A DNA stretch of 47,971 nucleotides from Muribaculaceae bacterium (GCA_023662835.1 JAMPII010000001.1:19578-67548); one strand, 5' to 3'. Shown: positions 18,604 through 27,762, counted from the stretch's first letter. Notes: generated by a model not told the origin, from the sequence alone. Translations and numbers: made by a program.

Positions 18604-18643
18604 ACAAAAAAAATCGGGTGCCGGCATAACTTTGCCGACACCC
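18604..18643 (-). terminator. susCD operon intrinsic terminator
   Basis: On the minus strand GGGTGTCGGCA (18643-18633) pairs with TGCCGGCACCC (18626-18616), with 10 of 11 bases matched, followed by ATTTTTTTT. It lies about 220 bp after the susD stop, so the susD mRNA carries a long 3' untranslated region. Confidence 0.85.
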
Positions 18644-18696
18644 AACGTGCAACATGAATTATTTTATAAACTTCAAGTCTTTTTCATGTTCTAATT

Positions 18697-18861
18697 AGAG
18701 TATGTTTACTTTTGGCTTATGTTAAGATTTAACATGGATTTTTGAATATGTTTTTAACTTGAATGAAGGAATTATGGGGTTCCATAATGACTGAATGAAA
18801 GTTGGAAACAGGCCAAAAAGGCTGTTCTAAGATTTCATAAAGTTAAAAGTAAACACACTCT
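18697..18861. repeat. Long-range 17-bp inverted repeat at the susD stop codon
   Basis: AGAGTATGTTTACTTTT (18697-18713) and its complement at 18845-18861 match at 16 of 17 positions and enclose 131 bp of A+T-rich sequence. That interior holds smaller hairpins: GTTAA/TTAAC near 18721, ATTATGG/CCATAAT at 18771-18788, and AACAGGCC/GGCTGTT near 18807. The right arm ends in the first base of the susD stop codon. TAAT follows the right arm, and TAATT precedes the left. This is either mRNA 3' structure or a miniature inverted-repeat insertion. Confidence 0.6.
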
Positions 18862-20642
18862 TAATCCCAGCCGTCGTTCTGTGTAATTTCAGCAGCTGTG
18901 TTCGAGTCGATTACATTTTGTGGAATGGGGAAGAGTGTCCACGATGTAATCTTACCAGCTGTCGACTGGAAGCATCCGGGCCAAGCCTCCGACTGGTCGG
19001 CGATAGCCATAGCATGATCGTTGATGCTCTTTATGCCGTCCTGTCCCATACGAAGCAGTGTAGGCCAGCGCTGTTCCTCGAAGAAGAGTTCGCGTACGCG
19101 TTCGTCAAGAATGTACTGCAGTGTAATGTCACTTGCCTGAGCTCTTTTCGAGCACTGTGCGCGGTCGCGAAGAAGGTTGATATCATCAGCTGCTTTACCG
19201 GCATCACCGTTGCGAAGGTTTGCCTCGGCACGGAGAAGGATTGTCTCAGCCGAGCGGCATGCATACTGGTCGAGGTAGTATGAGCTGCGTTGCCAGCCTT
19301 CTGAAAGGTCGTCGTAATTGTAATCGTCGGCCGATGCCCATTTTTCCCATACAGGATAGTAACGATCGATACGGGTGGGGTCGAGCATATCGAGTGTTAC
19401 TACTTTGCCGTACATTGAGTGACGTTTGTCGATGCAGACAAAGTTACGGTGAATATTGCACTGTGCATTACGAATATCGTTTGCATAGTCGTCGGCCCAC
19501 ACTTCGTTGATTACATAGTTTGTCGGCGAGTTGCCTGAGATACCGCGGCCACCAACATATGCGCAGATGTTGCCACCGGGATAAACCGATTCGTCTGCTC
19601 CGTTCCACGGACAGTTTTCTCCATTTTCCTTGTACTGATCCTTCCAGTAAGCATCGCGTAGAACGGGCGACCAGTTACGGGGCGATTCGCTGTGGTTACC
19701 GCCATCTGTGTGATAAACATCATAATCGTGCTGGAACACCCAGAGCGATTCTGTGTTGCCACTTTCACGGTCCTGATTGTCGCGCTGGAATAGGTCGAAG
19801 AACACGTTACCGTCGGGACGGTAGGCATCTGTTCCGTTAACCTTCTTGTCGCTAGGGAATGCGCGCGAACCAAAACGCTGCTGCATCAGCGGGTGCATTG
19901 CAACAACTCTGTCGGCATATTCAATCGACTTGGCAAGCAAAGTTTTATCATTATTTTTAATTGTTGCCAGAGCCAAATATGCTTCAGCAAGGAAATGGTA
20001 GGCTGCGCCTTTAGCCACACGACCGGCTTCGTAGGGATATTCGGAGAGTGCGTTGGCCGCAATCTCAAGGTCGGCGATAGCCTGCTGATAAGTCTCTTCG
20101 CGTGAGGTGCGAACGAAATCGAGCTTAACACCCTGATAAAATTCTGTAACCAGGGGCACACCGCCGAACATTTCAGCCAAACGCAGATAACCGTAACCGC
20201 GCATGAACATCATTTCGCCATAAGCCTGATTCTTTTCAGCATCGCTTGACCATGCCAGGCCGGGCTTATTCACGCCCTCCAGCGACTGGTTGGCGTAGTT
20301 AACCAACTGGAACATGGCATCGTAGATTTTATTCGACTGGTTTGAGCTAGTACTCCAGTTGGCAAAAGTGCTTATGTAGTTACCGCTGGCGCGCCAGTTA
20401 GGGGTGTCGGCAACGTCGGCACCGAGACCTTTAAGAAAGTTGTCTACGTCGTACCAGTAACGGATATGCACGTACATATTGGTAATACAAGCCTTCACCT
20501 GATCCACCGTTTCATAGGCGTTGGTTGTGGTGTAGATTGTACGTGGCTTTTCGGTCAGGAATTCATCGTCGTCGCAAGCGGCTAACGAAGCTGACAAAGC
20601 TACACCGGTAGCTATATATAATGCTAATTTATTAAGTTTCAT
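18861..20642 (-). CDS. susD: SusD-family outer-membrane glycan-binding lipoprotein
   Basis: A 593-residue surface lipoprotein. The signal peptide ends in a lipobox (SASLAAC, Cys about 23) followed by acidic DDDE, the export signal typical of Bacteroidetes surface lipoproteins. The RagB/SusD tetratricopeptide fold follows, with family features such as FMRGYGYLRLAEMFGGVPLVTE (~150) and the C-terminal WTLFPIPQNVIDSN. It caps the SusC pore and captures the substrate. It starts 13 bp after susC. The substrate is unknown, because no glycosidase or regulator is adjacent. The symbol denotes the family, not starch specificity. Confidence 0.94.
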   Translation of the reverse strand: MKLNKLALYIATGVALSASLAACDDDEFLTEKPRTIYTTTNAYETVDQVKACITNMYVHIRYWYDVDNFLKGLGADVADTPNWRASGNYISTFANWSTSSNQSNKIYDAMFQLVNYANQSLEGVNKPGLAWSSDAEKNQAYGEMMFMRGYGYLRLAEMFGGVPLVTEFYQGVKLDFVRTSREETYQQAIADLEIAANALSEYPYEAGRVAKGAAYHFLAEAYLALATIKNNDKTLLAKSIEYADRVVAMHPLMQQRFGSRAFPSDKKVNGTDAYRPDGNVFFDLFQRDNQDRESGNTESLWVFQHDYDVYHTDGGNHSESPRNWSPVLRDAYWKDQYKENGENCPWNGADESVYPGGNICAYVGGRGISGNSPTNYVINEVWADDYANDIRNAQCNIHRNFVCIDKRHSMYGKVVTLDMLDPTRIDRYYPVWEKWASADDYNYDDLSEGWQRSSYYLDQYACRSAETILLRAEANLRNGDAGKAADDINLLRDRAQCSKRAQASDITLQYILDERVRELFFEEQRWPTLLRMGQDGIKSINDHAMAIADQSEAWPGCFQSTAGKITSWTLFPIPQNVIDSNTAAEITQNDGWD

Positions 20643-20655
20643 GATAATTCCTTGA

Positions 20656-23600
20656 TTAAAGAGTTACGTTGATACCGAGCGAGAAGGTGCGGGCCAGAGG
20701 ATAACCATAGCTGTAGCCTGTGCCGACTGTCTGTTGGATTTCTGGATCGCCACCATCCCAACCTGTGATTGTGAACAGGTTTTTGGCTGCTACGTAAAGG
20801 CGCAGGTTCTGGATTTTGGCCTTCTTAACCCACGACTGATTGAAGTCGTAGGAGAGGCTCAGGTCGGCCAAACGAACGAATGTGTAGCTCTGCAGCGGTG
20901 TGTAACGACCGTCTGTATAGTTGATGCGCGGATATTTATTGCTTCGGTTTTCAGCTGTCCACCAACCATGGTTAAGGTTGTTATCCATGTTCACGTCAGA
21001 AAGTGTGCGGTAAGCATAGAGATTCTGGGCTTTTCCGTAACCATTGCCACCGAATACGCCGGTGAACATTGCATACATAGTGAAGTTCTTGTACTTAACT
21101 GTATTCGAGAAGCCCATGCGGAAGTTCTCTTTGCTGTAGCCTAGAATCATACGGTCGTCGGATGTGATTTTGCCGTTACCATCCTTATCGTAGAACTTAA
21201 CGTCGCCGGGTTGAGCACCGTTAGCCTGGATATAGTCAACATCATCTTCTTGTACGATACCGATGTTTTTGTAGCCATATATAGCGCCGAGCGATTTACC
21301 GATGAAGCGTGCATTGCTGATATCATCTTTACCGTCGCCGTAAAGGTCTTTCAGTTTGTTACGGTTGAGATAGAAATTCAAGCTCGATGTCCAAATCCAT
21401 TCGCGTGTCTGGATATTGGTTGTGTTAAGGTTGATTTCGATACCCCAGTTGTCAACACGACCCATTGTTGCTGCCATGCTTGTCAAACCGTTGATCATTA
21501 CAGGGATTGTACGGTTGAAAATCTGGTCGGTTGTTTTCGATGTGTAAGCGTCAACGTCCAAGAGGATGCGGTCGTTGAAAGCGCCGAGTTCGAAACCGAA
21601 GTTCCACGATGTTGTTGTTTCCCAACCGAGCGATTCGTTACCCATAGCTGTGATGCGCTGGCCCCAACTGGTTTCCGATGTGTTGCCGAAGGGGTAAGGG
21701 AAGCCACCTTTCTGGCCGAGAGTGATTGTCGACAATGTTCCGTAGGGGCTGAGCGACTGGTTACCGTTTTTACCCCACGAAGCCTTAACCTTCAAGTTAT
21801 TTACAACGGGAACTTTTTCCCAGAAGCTTTCGTTCGATACGGTCCATGCCACACCTACAGCGGGAAAGTTACCCCATTTATGCTTGTCACCAAACACCGA
21901 CGAACCGTCGCGGCGGATTGAAGCACTCAGGTGATAGCGCTGATCGTAGTTGTAGTTAACGCGAGCCAGATAACCTACGTCGTTGTGTTTCCAGTAGCCC
22001 GGGTTGCTCACCTTCTGGGTAGCGGCGAGGTTAAGACCATCGTAGCCAAGGATTGTATTTCCAAGTGCCTTATAGTCGGAACCGGTCATACCGCGGAAGA
22101 AATAACGGCGCGAGTCGCGAGTGTAAACAGCTGTTGCGTCAACGTAGTGGTTGCCAAACTGTCCGGTGTAGCTCAGGATATTATCCCAAACCCACGAGCG
22201 ATATTTTGTATGGTTATTGTAACCGTTTGCATTCGACAGGTACTGACCAACCTCTGAGTCGGCGTAGCGGGCTTCAGCCTCTTCTATAGACAGACCCGAC
22301 ATTTCTTTAATGTAATAGCCTTCGTGTGTGAAGTAGTCGCGTTCGATATTTTCTGTCGAGAAGCTACCATTCATACGGAACTGCAAACCTTTAACCCACG
22401 GGCATTTAAGAATCAAGTGGCCCTTGAGTGTTGTAGTAGCGTAAGTGTCGTGATCGTCGATAGTGTTGCTGAGCACGTTCCACAAGGGGTTTGTACGATA
22501 AACGCCTTCGTTACAAGGATATTTGTTCACTTCGCCGTTAACGCGGGTAGGCTGTCCGTAAGGGCTCAAACGCGTTGTTTGATAAAGGTCATAAACGCTG
22601 GCGCCTGAATAATCGTTGAACGCGTAGTTCATCTGAGTGCCAATCTGCAACCAGTCGGTGAGGTCGGCAGTCAAACGGCTGTTCATCACGAAACGTTCGT
22701 AATCGTCGCCGCGAACAACACCTTCCTGATTGGTGTACGATCCGGAAACGTAGTAGTTAACCTTATTGGTTGCACCCGAAACGGTTACACCGTAGTTCTG
22801 CATAACGCCAGTGCGTGTTGCATAGTCGAACCAGTCGGTTGTGCGCCCGGCCTGATAGTTCTCATATTCAAACTTACCCATCCATGTGGGGTCGGCATCT
22901 TCTGCCAATCCGGCAAGCAAGTTGTTTTTACGAACATAATCTTTCGGGCTCAGGAGGTCGGGCTTGGCAGCGGCGTTCGAAAAAGCCCATGAAGCATTGA
23001 GGCTAACAACAGGTTTGCCCTCAACTCCTTTCTTGGTGGTAATCATAATCACACCATTTGCAGCTTTCGAACCGTAGGCAGCAAGTGAAGTAGCGTCCTT
23101 AAGCACACTCATCGACTCGATAACGCCGGGGTCAATGTCGCGTAAGCTTCCTTGGTAAATCACACCATCAACAACCAACAGTGGGTCGGAACCGCCATTG
23201 ATTGATTTCTGGCCGCGTACCTGCATCGAGGGATCCTGGCCGGCGCCTTGCTGCTGCGACACGGTGATACCGGTCACTGTGCCTCGAAGTGCGTCCATTG
23301 CATTCGATGTTGGCATAATTGAAAGAGGTGAATCGGAAACTTTCACCGACGAAACCGATCCGGTGAAGTTCTTGCGCGATACGGTACCGTAACCAACAAC
23401 AACCACTTCGTCGAGCAACTGATTGTCAGGCTCCATCTTGATGGTAACGTTGTTTTGTCCGGTAACTGTCAGCTCCTGGCTGAGATAACCGATGTAAGTC
23501 ACTTGAACGACATCGCCGTTCTTTACTATGAGAGCGAACTGACCGTCGATGTTGGTCGATGCTCCTACTGCCGATCCTTTAACGATGACAGAGGCGCCCA

Positions 23601-23712
23601 ACAGCGGATCGCCAGTTTCGTCTACCACATCGCCCTTGAGCGTATAGCTCTGGGCGGCTAAAGTTGCAACTCCGAATATCAGAGAAAACAACCATACACA
23701 GATGCGTTTCAT
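20656..23712 (-). CDS. susC: SusC-family TonB-dependent outer-membrane transporter
   Basis: A 1018-residue protein with signal peptide (MKRICVWLFSLIFGVATLAAQS), a carboxypeptidase-regulatory-like domain (~23-100), a TonB-box/plug region starting DEVVVVGYGTVSRKNFTGSVSSV (~105), and a C-terminal beta-barrel ending RTFSLGINVTL. It imports oligosaccharides or peptides using TonB energy together with SusD. There is no extra N-terminal signalling (STN) domain. The pair lacks neighbouring carbohydrate-active enzymes, sensor or sigma/anti-sigma genes, so the substrate stays open. Confidence 0.95.
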   Translation of the reverse strand: MKRICVWLFSLIFGVATLAAQSYTLKGDVVDETGDPLLGASVIVKGSAVGASTNIDGQFALIVKNGDVVQVTYIGYLSQELTVTGQNNVTIKMEPDNQLLDEVVVVGYGTVSRKNFTGSVSSVKVSDSPLSIMPTSNAMDALRGTVTGITVSQQQGAGQDPSMQVRGQKSINGGSDPLLVVDGVIYQGSLRDIDPGVIESMSVLKDATSLAAYGSKAANGVIMITTKKGVEGKPVVSLNASWAFSNAAAKPDLLSPKDYVRKNNLLAGLAEDADPTWMGKFEYENYQAGRTTDWFDYATRTGVMQNYGVTVSGATNKVNYYVSGSYTNQEGVVRGDDYERFVMNSRLTADLTDWLQIGTQMNYAFNDYSGASVYDLYQTTRLSPYGQPTRVNGEVNKYPCNEGVYRTNPLWNVLSNTIDDHDTYATTTLKGHLILKCPWVKGLQFRMNGSFSTENIERDYFTHEGYYIKEMSGLSIEEAEARYADSEVGQYLSNANGYNNHTKYRSWVWDNILSYTGQFGNHYVDATAVYTRDSRRYFFRGMTGSDYKALGNTILGYDGLNLAATQKVSNPGYWKHNDVGYLARVNYNYDQRYHLSASIRRDGSSVFGDKHKWGNFPAVGVAWTVSNESFWEKVPVVNNLKVKASWGKNGNQSLSPYGTLSTITLGQKGGFPYPFGNTSETSWGQRITAMGNESLGWETTTSWNFGFELGAFNDRILLDVDAYTSKTTDQIFNRTIPVMINGLTSMAATMGRVDNWGIEINLNTTNIQTREWIWTSSLNFYLNRNKLKDLYGDGKDDISNARFIGKSLGAIYGYKNIGIVQEDDVDYIQANGAQPGDVKFYDKDGNGKITSDDRMILGYSKENFRMGFSNTVKYKNFTMYAMFTGVFGGNGYGKAQNLYAYRTLSDVNMDNNLNHGWWTAENRSNKYPRINYTDGRYTPLQSYTFVRLADLSLSYDFNQSWVKKAKIQNLRLYVAAKNLFTITGWDGGDPEIQQTVGTGYSYGYPLARTFSLGINVTL

Positions 23713-23850
23713 TACTGTATCTATTAATTTAAGGTAAATTTCAATTAAAACCTAAATAAAACTCCTTTATCCGAATTGTACCGTATAGTTTAAGGTTAAA
23801 TTGAGGGGGAAATTCTCGCCTCTATCAATTTTCTGCCTAATTAACGGCTA

Positions 23851-23879
23851 CAAATTTACACACTGACTCCCCAAATTTA
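23851..23879 (-). promoter_or_regulatory. susC promoter candidates
   Basis: Two minus-strand copies of TAAATTTG (23858-23851 and 23879-23872) fit the -7 consensus. The nearer one would give a leader of about 130 nt. Neither has a TTTG at the ideal 20-bp spacing, so which is used is uncertain. Confidence 0.5.
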
Positions 23880-23979
23880 TGCGACAAAATCGTTCAAACA
23901 GGCTTGCAAAACGTTCGCTTTGCCCCTTCTGCTCAGTTTATCGCCATCCCGGCGACTCTTTCTTATACGCACATCCTGC

Positions 23980-24005
23980 GTCCACGCTTCGTACGAGGCG
24001 CGGAC
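23980..24005. other. Unexplained GC-rich hairpin in the susC-cupin spacer
   Basis: GTCC-A-CGCTTC / GAGGCG-C-GGAC folds around GTAC, with one mismatch and one G-T pair. No T-run follows on either strand, so it is not a standard intrinsic terminator. The surrounding 150 bp are more GC-rich than other spacers here and hold no convincing gene. Confidence 0.4.
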
Positions 24006-24031
24006 TCTTCCCTACAAAAATTCGCTTGCTG

Positions 24032-24358
24032 TTACTTGATTTTAATCAGCATTATTTTCGAATCTGCGTTAGCGTGGATGCTGTGAGGAACTCCTTTCCC
24101 CATAAGAATGAATTCACCTCTTTTCAAGTTTGAGAGCCTACCAAACATTGTGAAGCCGATATCACCCTCAATCACTGTTAGCATGACATTGGCCGGCGCC
24201 AGATGTTCAGGCAACGATTGTCCCTTGGCAAACGACAGTAGCGATACTCCACCATTTTCATCGCTCAACACATTTTTAAACCCTATATTTTCGTGGTTGA
24301 AGTTAAAGTGTGATTCCAAATCAACCACCTCGCCAAATTGATAATCTGTTCTAAGCAT
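24032..24358 (-). CDS. Small cupin-domain protein
   Basis: A 108-residue single-domain protein with a cupin-like barrel pattern: SLLSFAKGQSLPEHLAPANVMLTVIEGDIGFTMFG, then LKRGEFILMGKGVPHSIHANADSKIMLI. Glu and His residues that could hold a metal are present (PEH ~51, PHSIH ~92), although the usual HxH of motif 1 is reduced to ExH. No signal peptide, so cytoplasmic. It is downstream of the glycosyltransferase but has its own -7 box. Cupins of this size include sugar-binding and redox-related proteins; no specific role can be given. Confidence 0.75.
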   Translation of the reverse strand: MLRTDYQFGEVVDLESHFNFNHENIGFKNVLSDENGGVSLLSFAKGQSLPEHLAPANVMLTVIEGDIGFTMFGRLSNLKRGEFILMGKGVPHSIHANADSKIMLIKIK

Positions 24359-24394
24359 AATTCCAAGTTTTGAAATTAGAACGCCCGAACGATA

Positions 24395-25405
24395 TTATAG
24401 GTTTGCAAAGCTACGGCAACGTTTAATATAAAATTTGCTAATAATGTTTGGACGGCCGGCCGTAAGGTCAATTTCAGCCATGCCCGTCGGAGCTGCTACC
24501 CTACGGCGCATGCGGATAAAATCGCGGTGGGCGCGGGCAACCGCCTTAGCCTCGGCCCATTTCCCTGCTGCCAGAAACATCGCCCCCGCAACTGTGTCGT
24601 ACAGCCGTCGCACAAACAAACGGCGGCGCCGCACGGCCTGCGGAAGATTTTTATGAAGCAACAACAAATTGTTGCGGAAATTAAGATATGTCTTTTGCGG
24701 ATTTCCGGCAGGGAGCGTTCCGCCGCCTAGGTGATAAACAGCCGACTGGGGCATCACAACCACATCGTAGCCCAGCCGGCGTATGCGCCAGCACAAGTCG
24801 ATTTCCTCCATATGGGCAAAAAACGAACTGTCGAGCCCGCCGGATTTGAGGTAAATATCGCGGCGTACAAACAAGCATGCGCCCGAAGCCCAATCGACCG
24901 ATACAATATCATTGTACTGCCCATGATCCTCCTCAACAACATCAAACAGCCGCCCGCGGCAATAGGGAAACCCATTCTTATCGAGAAATCCGCCCGATGC
25001 CCCGGCATATTCAAACAAACCGTGGTCGGCATCCGACAATATCTTGGGCTGACATGCGCCAACTGCGGGATTCGCTTCCATGAACGCCAACATAGGCCGC
25101 AGCCAGTTCTCGCCGGTCGCCACATCGGAATTGAGCAGGACAACATATTTATTATCAACTGCCGCTATCGCCCGGTTGTAACCCTCGGCGAAACCATAAT
25201 TTTTGTCGAATCGTATAACCTTAGCCTGCGGAAACTCTTCAGTTAACAGCTTCAGCGACCCGTCGGTCGAGCCATTGTCGGCAACAATGATATCGGCGGC
25301 ATCGGCCGGGGTGGTAGCTATCACCGCCGGTAAATAGCGTCGCAACATTTTTTCGCCGTTCCAATTCAGGATTATCACGGCCACGGGCTTCACTGTCTGG
25401 TTCAT
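24395..25405 (-). CDS. Family 2 glycosyltransferase
   Basis: A 336-residue GT-A fold glycosyltransferase: VIILNWNGEKMLRRYLP at the start, the nucleotide-sugar loop VADNGSTDGS (~42), LNSDVA as the DxD-equivalent (~92), and FFAHMEEIDLCWRIRRLGYDVVVMPQSAVYHLGGGT (~195), typical of rhamnosyl/galactofuranosyl-type GT2 enzymes. It is cytoplasmic or membrane-associated. Its start overlaps the acyltransferase stop by 4 bp, so the two are translationally coupled and may act together on a surface lipid or glycan. Donor and acceptor are unknown. Confidence 0.9.
   Translation of the reverse strand: MNQTVKPVAVIILNWNGEKMLRRYLPAVIATTPADAADIIVADNGSTDGSLKLLTEEFPQAKVIRFDKNYGFAEGYNRAIAAVDNKYVVLLNSDVATGENWLRPMLAFMEANPAVGACQPKILSDADHGLFEYAGASGGFLDKNGFPYCRGRLFDVVEEDHGQYNDIVSVDWASGACLFVRRDIYLKSGGLDSSFFAHMEEIDLCWRIRRLGYDVVVMPQSAVYHLGGGTLPAGNPQKTYLNFRNNLLLLHKNLPQAVRRRRLFVRRLYDTVAGAMFLAAGKWAEAKAVARAHRDFIRMRRRVAAPTGMAEIDLTAGRPNIISKFYIKRCRSFANL
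24406..24413 (-). promoter_or_regulatory. Cupin gene -7 box
   Basis: TAGCTTTG on the minus strand fits TAnnTTTG and lies inside the last codons of the glycosyltransferase gene, 48 bp before the cupin start. No -33 TTTG was seen. Confidence 0.4.
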
Positions 25406-26340
25406 TTTTCGGTAGCTTTTGAGTTTTCGGTCAAGGGAATTTCAACGCGATGTTTCCAGCGGTTATGGGTCCATAGCCAATTGGCCGGGGTGCGTCGTAT
25501 AGTTTGTTCAAGCAGGCGGGCATAGCTATCGGTTACGCCGAACTCAGGCAGATCGGCTGGATGCTCGGCAACGAGCTTAACAGTCAGGCGATAATGACCA
25601 CGTGAAGGTTTTTCCACATCCCAATAAAGCACAGCCATATCGAGTTTGCGAGCCAACGTTTCTGTGCCGGTAATCATTGCAGTAGGATGGTTCAGGAAGT
25701 TAACAACATGGAGAGTGTCGCCATGACTGGGCTTCTGGTCGCTCATGAATCCCGTGATATTCAGCACTCCGGCGCGACGCAACTGCAGCAAATGGCGCAA
25801 CACGACGCGCTTGTCGTACGACTCCGATCCAAAGCGCGAACGCAACTTAAGGAAATAATCGTTAAACCATGGGTTTTTCAAATGGCGGTAAACCTGAGCG
25901 TAAACAACCTTGTCGGATGGTTTATAGCGACTCCATAACGTTATCGACGGCGCCCATTCCCAATTGAAGCAGTGGGAAAACATCATTGCTATAGAACGTT
26001 TTTCGTCGAACAGGCGATCGACGGTCTCAATGCCCACAATCTCCATACGTTCCTTAATTTCACTGTCGCTAACGTGGTTAAGCTTGATTGTTTCTACGAT
26101 ATAGTCGGCAAAGTTCCTATAGAATTGTCGCTCAATCGCGGTCAGTTCATCAACCGATTTTTCGGGGAACGACTCGCACAGATTCTTTTTGACCAACTTG
26201 CGACGATAGTGAACAACATGATAGGCCAGAAAAAATATCACATCAGCAATTGCATACAGCACCCCGAAAGGGAGACGCGAAACAGCCCCAAGCATCCACT
26301 TGAGTGGTAAATAAATAATGTCGGAACGTTTTTTAGTCAT
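25402..26340 (-). CDS. LpxL/HtrB-type lysophospholipid (lipid A) acyltransferase
   Basis: An inner-membrane acyltransferase of 312 residues from ATG 26340. It has the catalytic HX4E motif SHCFNWEW (~120) and C-terminal ANWLWTHNRWKHR, both hallmarks of the LpxL/HtrB family that adds acyl chains to lipid A. An upstream in-frame ATG (26379) would lie inside mtaB, and the chosen start (MTKKRSDIIYLPL) overlaps the mtaB stop by only 8 bp. It sits between MtaB and a GT2 enzyme. The acyl donor and exact substrate are not determinable. Confidence 0.9.
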   Translation of the reverse strand: MTKKRSDIIYLPLKWMLGAVSRLPFGVLYAIADVIFFLAYHVVHYRRKLVKKNLCESFPEKSVDELTAIERQFYRNFADYIVETIKLNHVSDSEIKERMEIVGIETVDRLFDEKRSIAMMFSHCFNWEWAPSITLWSRYKPSDKVVYAQVYRHLKNPWFNDYFLKLRSRFGSESYDKRVVLRHLLQLRRAGVLNITGFMSDQKPSHGDTLHVVNFLNHPTAMITGTETLARKLDMAVLYWDVEKPSRGHYRLTVKLVAEHPADLPEFGVTDSYARLLEQTIRRTPANWLWTHNRWKHRVEIPLTENSKATEK

Positions 26341-27667
26341 TTTCAATGATTGTTGCGTTGATTGTTTGTTCAACCTCATCGGCTACGGAGTCGAGACGCA
26401 CATTTATTATCTTGTTGGCCAATTCGGGGCGGGGAGGTATAATCACGCGCAGATAATTGTCAGTGAATCCGCCCATAGGGTGATCGTCGCGAAGTTGTTC
26501 GGGAAGCACCCGGCGCACTGTACCCAGAAACTGCGATGTAAAATCAGCCAACTTTCGCTCGGAAAGGCGCAGCATTATTTGGGTACGCCGGTGCTTCTCT
26601 TCCTGCGCCACCGGATTGTCTATCTCTAGAGCGCGAGTCCCGAGCCGTTCGGAATAAGGAAACACATGCAGCCGCGATATCGGCAAACTCTCAACAAAGT
26701 CGTAGCTCTGCCGGAAAAGCCGGTCGGTCTCGCCACGTGCCCCGACAATCAGGTCAACGCCAACAAAAGCGTGAGGCATCGCCTTCTTTATATGTTCAAT
26801 GCGGCTGCGGAACAAGTCGGTTCCGTAACGGCGATGCATCAGCTTCAGCACCTCATCGCTCCCTGCCTGCAGCGGAACGTGAAAATGCGGCATGAAATGG
26901 CGCGAACCGGCAACCCAATCTATAATCTCCTCAGTCAGCAAATTCGGTTCAATCGACGATATACGGAAACGCTCAATGCCGTCAACGCGGTCGAGAGCCT
27001 GAATGAGGTCGAAGAACGTGTCGTCGCGTCCCTTGCCAAAGTCGCCTACGTTAACCCCGGTCAACACTATCTCGCGGCCTCCCTCTTCGGCCACCCTGCG
27101 GGCCTGCGCAACAAGCTCGGGGATTGTGCCCGAACGCGAACGTCCTCGCGCCATAGGTATGGTGCAGTACGTACACCAGTAGTCGCAACCATCCTGCACC
27201 TTAAGGAAATAGCGTGTCCGATCCTCGCCCGAACATGATGGGCGGAATTGTCGTATATCGCGCGTAGGCGTGACCTCCATCCGTCGCGAACGACATGTTT
27301 CGCTCAGCCACGAGTCGATATAATCGACCAAAGCGAGCTTCTGGTCAGTGCCGGCAACTATATCGACTCCCGGAATGGCAGCAACCTCTCCGCTCTTCAA
27401 CTGGGCATAGCAACCTGTCACCACAATCGCCGCATCCGGGTAGCGCTTGGCAAAACTGCGGATTGTTTGACGGCACTTTTTATCGGCCATTTCGGTTACC
27501 GAGCATGTGTTCACCACTACAATATCGGGCACTTCGCCCTGTTGAACACGGCGTATGCCTTTTTCCGACAGCATCCGCGCCACTGTCGATGTCTCGGCGA
27601 AGTTCAGCTTGCAGCCAAATGTGTGATAAAGGGCTTTATAGCCCGGAAAAGCTTCAGGGTCTAGCAT
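26333..27667 (-). CDS. mtaB: tRNA t6A37 methylthiotransferase MtaB
   Basis: A 444-residue radical-SAM methylthiotransferase converting t6A37 to ms2t6A37 in tRNAs reading ANN codons. It has three parts. An N-terminal MTTase domain has cysteines for one iron-sulfur cluster (TFGCKLN, NTCSVTE, VTGCYAQ). The radical-SAM core has CDYWCTYC (~155). A C-terminal TRAM-like region runs from about 385. The TFGCKLN start and length match the MtaB rather than the MiaB or RimO subfamily. It is first in an operon with the acyltransferase and glycosyltransferase. Confidence 0.93.
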   Translation of the reverse strand: MLDPEAFPGYKALYHTFGCKLNFAETSTVARMLSEKGIRRVQQGEVPDIVVVNTCSVTEMADKKCRQTIRSFAKRYPDAAIVVTGCYAQLKSGEVAAIPGVDIVAGTDQKLALVDYIDSWLSETCRSRRMEVTPTRDIRQFRPSCSGEDRTRYFLKVQDGCDYWCTYCTIPMARGRSRSGTIPELVAQARRVAEEGGREIVLTGVNVGDFGKGRDDTFFDLIQALDRVDGIERFRISSIEPNLLTEEIIDWVAGSRHFMPHFHVPLQAGSDEVLKLMHRRYGTDLFRSRIEHIKKAMPHAFVGVDLIVGARGETDRLFRQSYDFVESLPISRLHVFPYSERLGTRALEIDNPVAQEEKHRRTQIMLRLSERKLADFTSQFLGTVRRVLPEQLRDDHPMGGFTDNYLRVIIPPRPELANKIINVRLDSVADEVEQTINATIIEND

Positions 27668-27698
27668 CGTGATATATCGCTATCGCTATTTTCAGCCG

Positions 27699-27706
27699 CA
27701 AAGTTA
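27699..27706 (-). promoter_or_regulatory. mtaB promoter -7 box
   Basis: TAACTTTG on the minus strand, 32 bp upstream of the mtaB start. It is back-to-back with the -7 box of the divergent glycosidase gene (27729-27736), leaving 22 bp between the two boxes. Confidence 0.6.
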
Positions 27707-27728
27707 CGAAAATTTACTTAGAGGTCGC

Positions 27729-27736
27729 TATCTTTG
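27729..27736 (+). promoter_or_regulatory. Glycosidase gene promoter -7 box
   Basis: TATCTTTG matches TAnnTTTG and would place the transcript start near 27743, about 20 nt before the ATG at 27763. The short leader supports that ATG over the upstream in-frame TTG at 27754. Confidence 0.65.
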
Positions 27737-27762
27737 CATTATCAATTAAGCGGTTGTTTATC

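Noticed and set aside
23879-24133. 84-codon plus-strand frame in the susC-cupin spacer
   Set aside because: It overlaps the cupin gene on the opposite strand, is rich in Arg, Ser and Pro with no recognisable pattern, and has no promoter or ribosome binding site.
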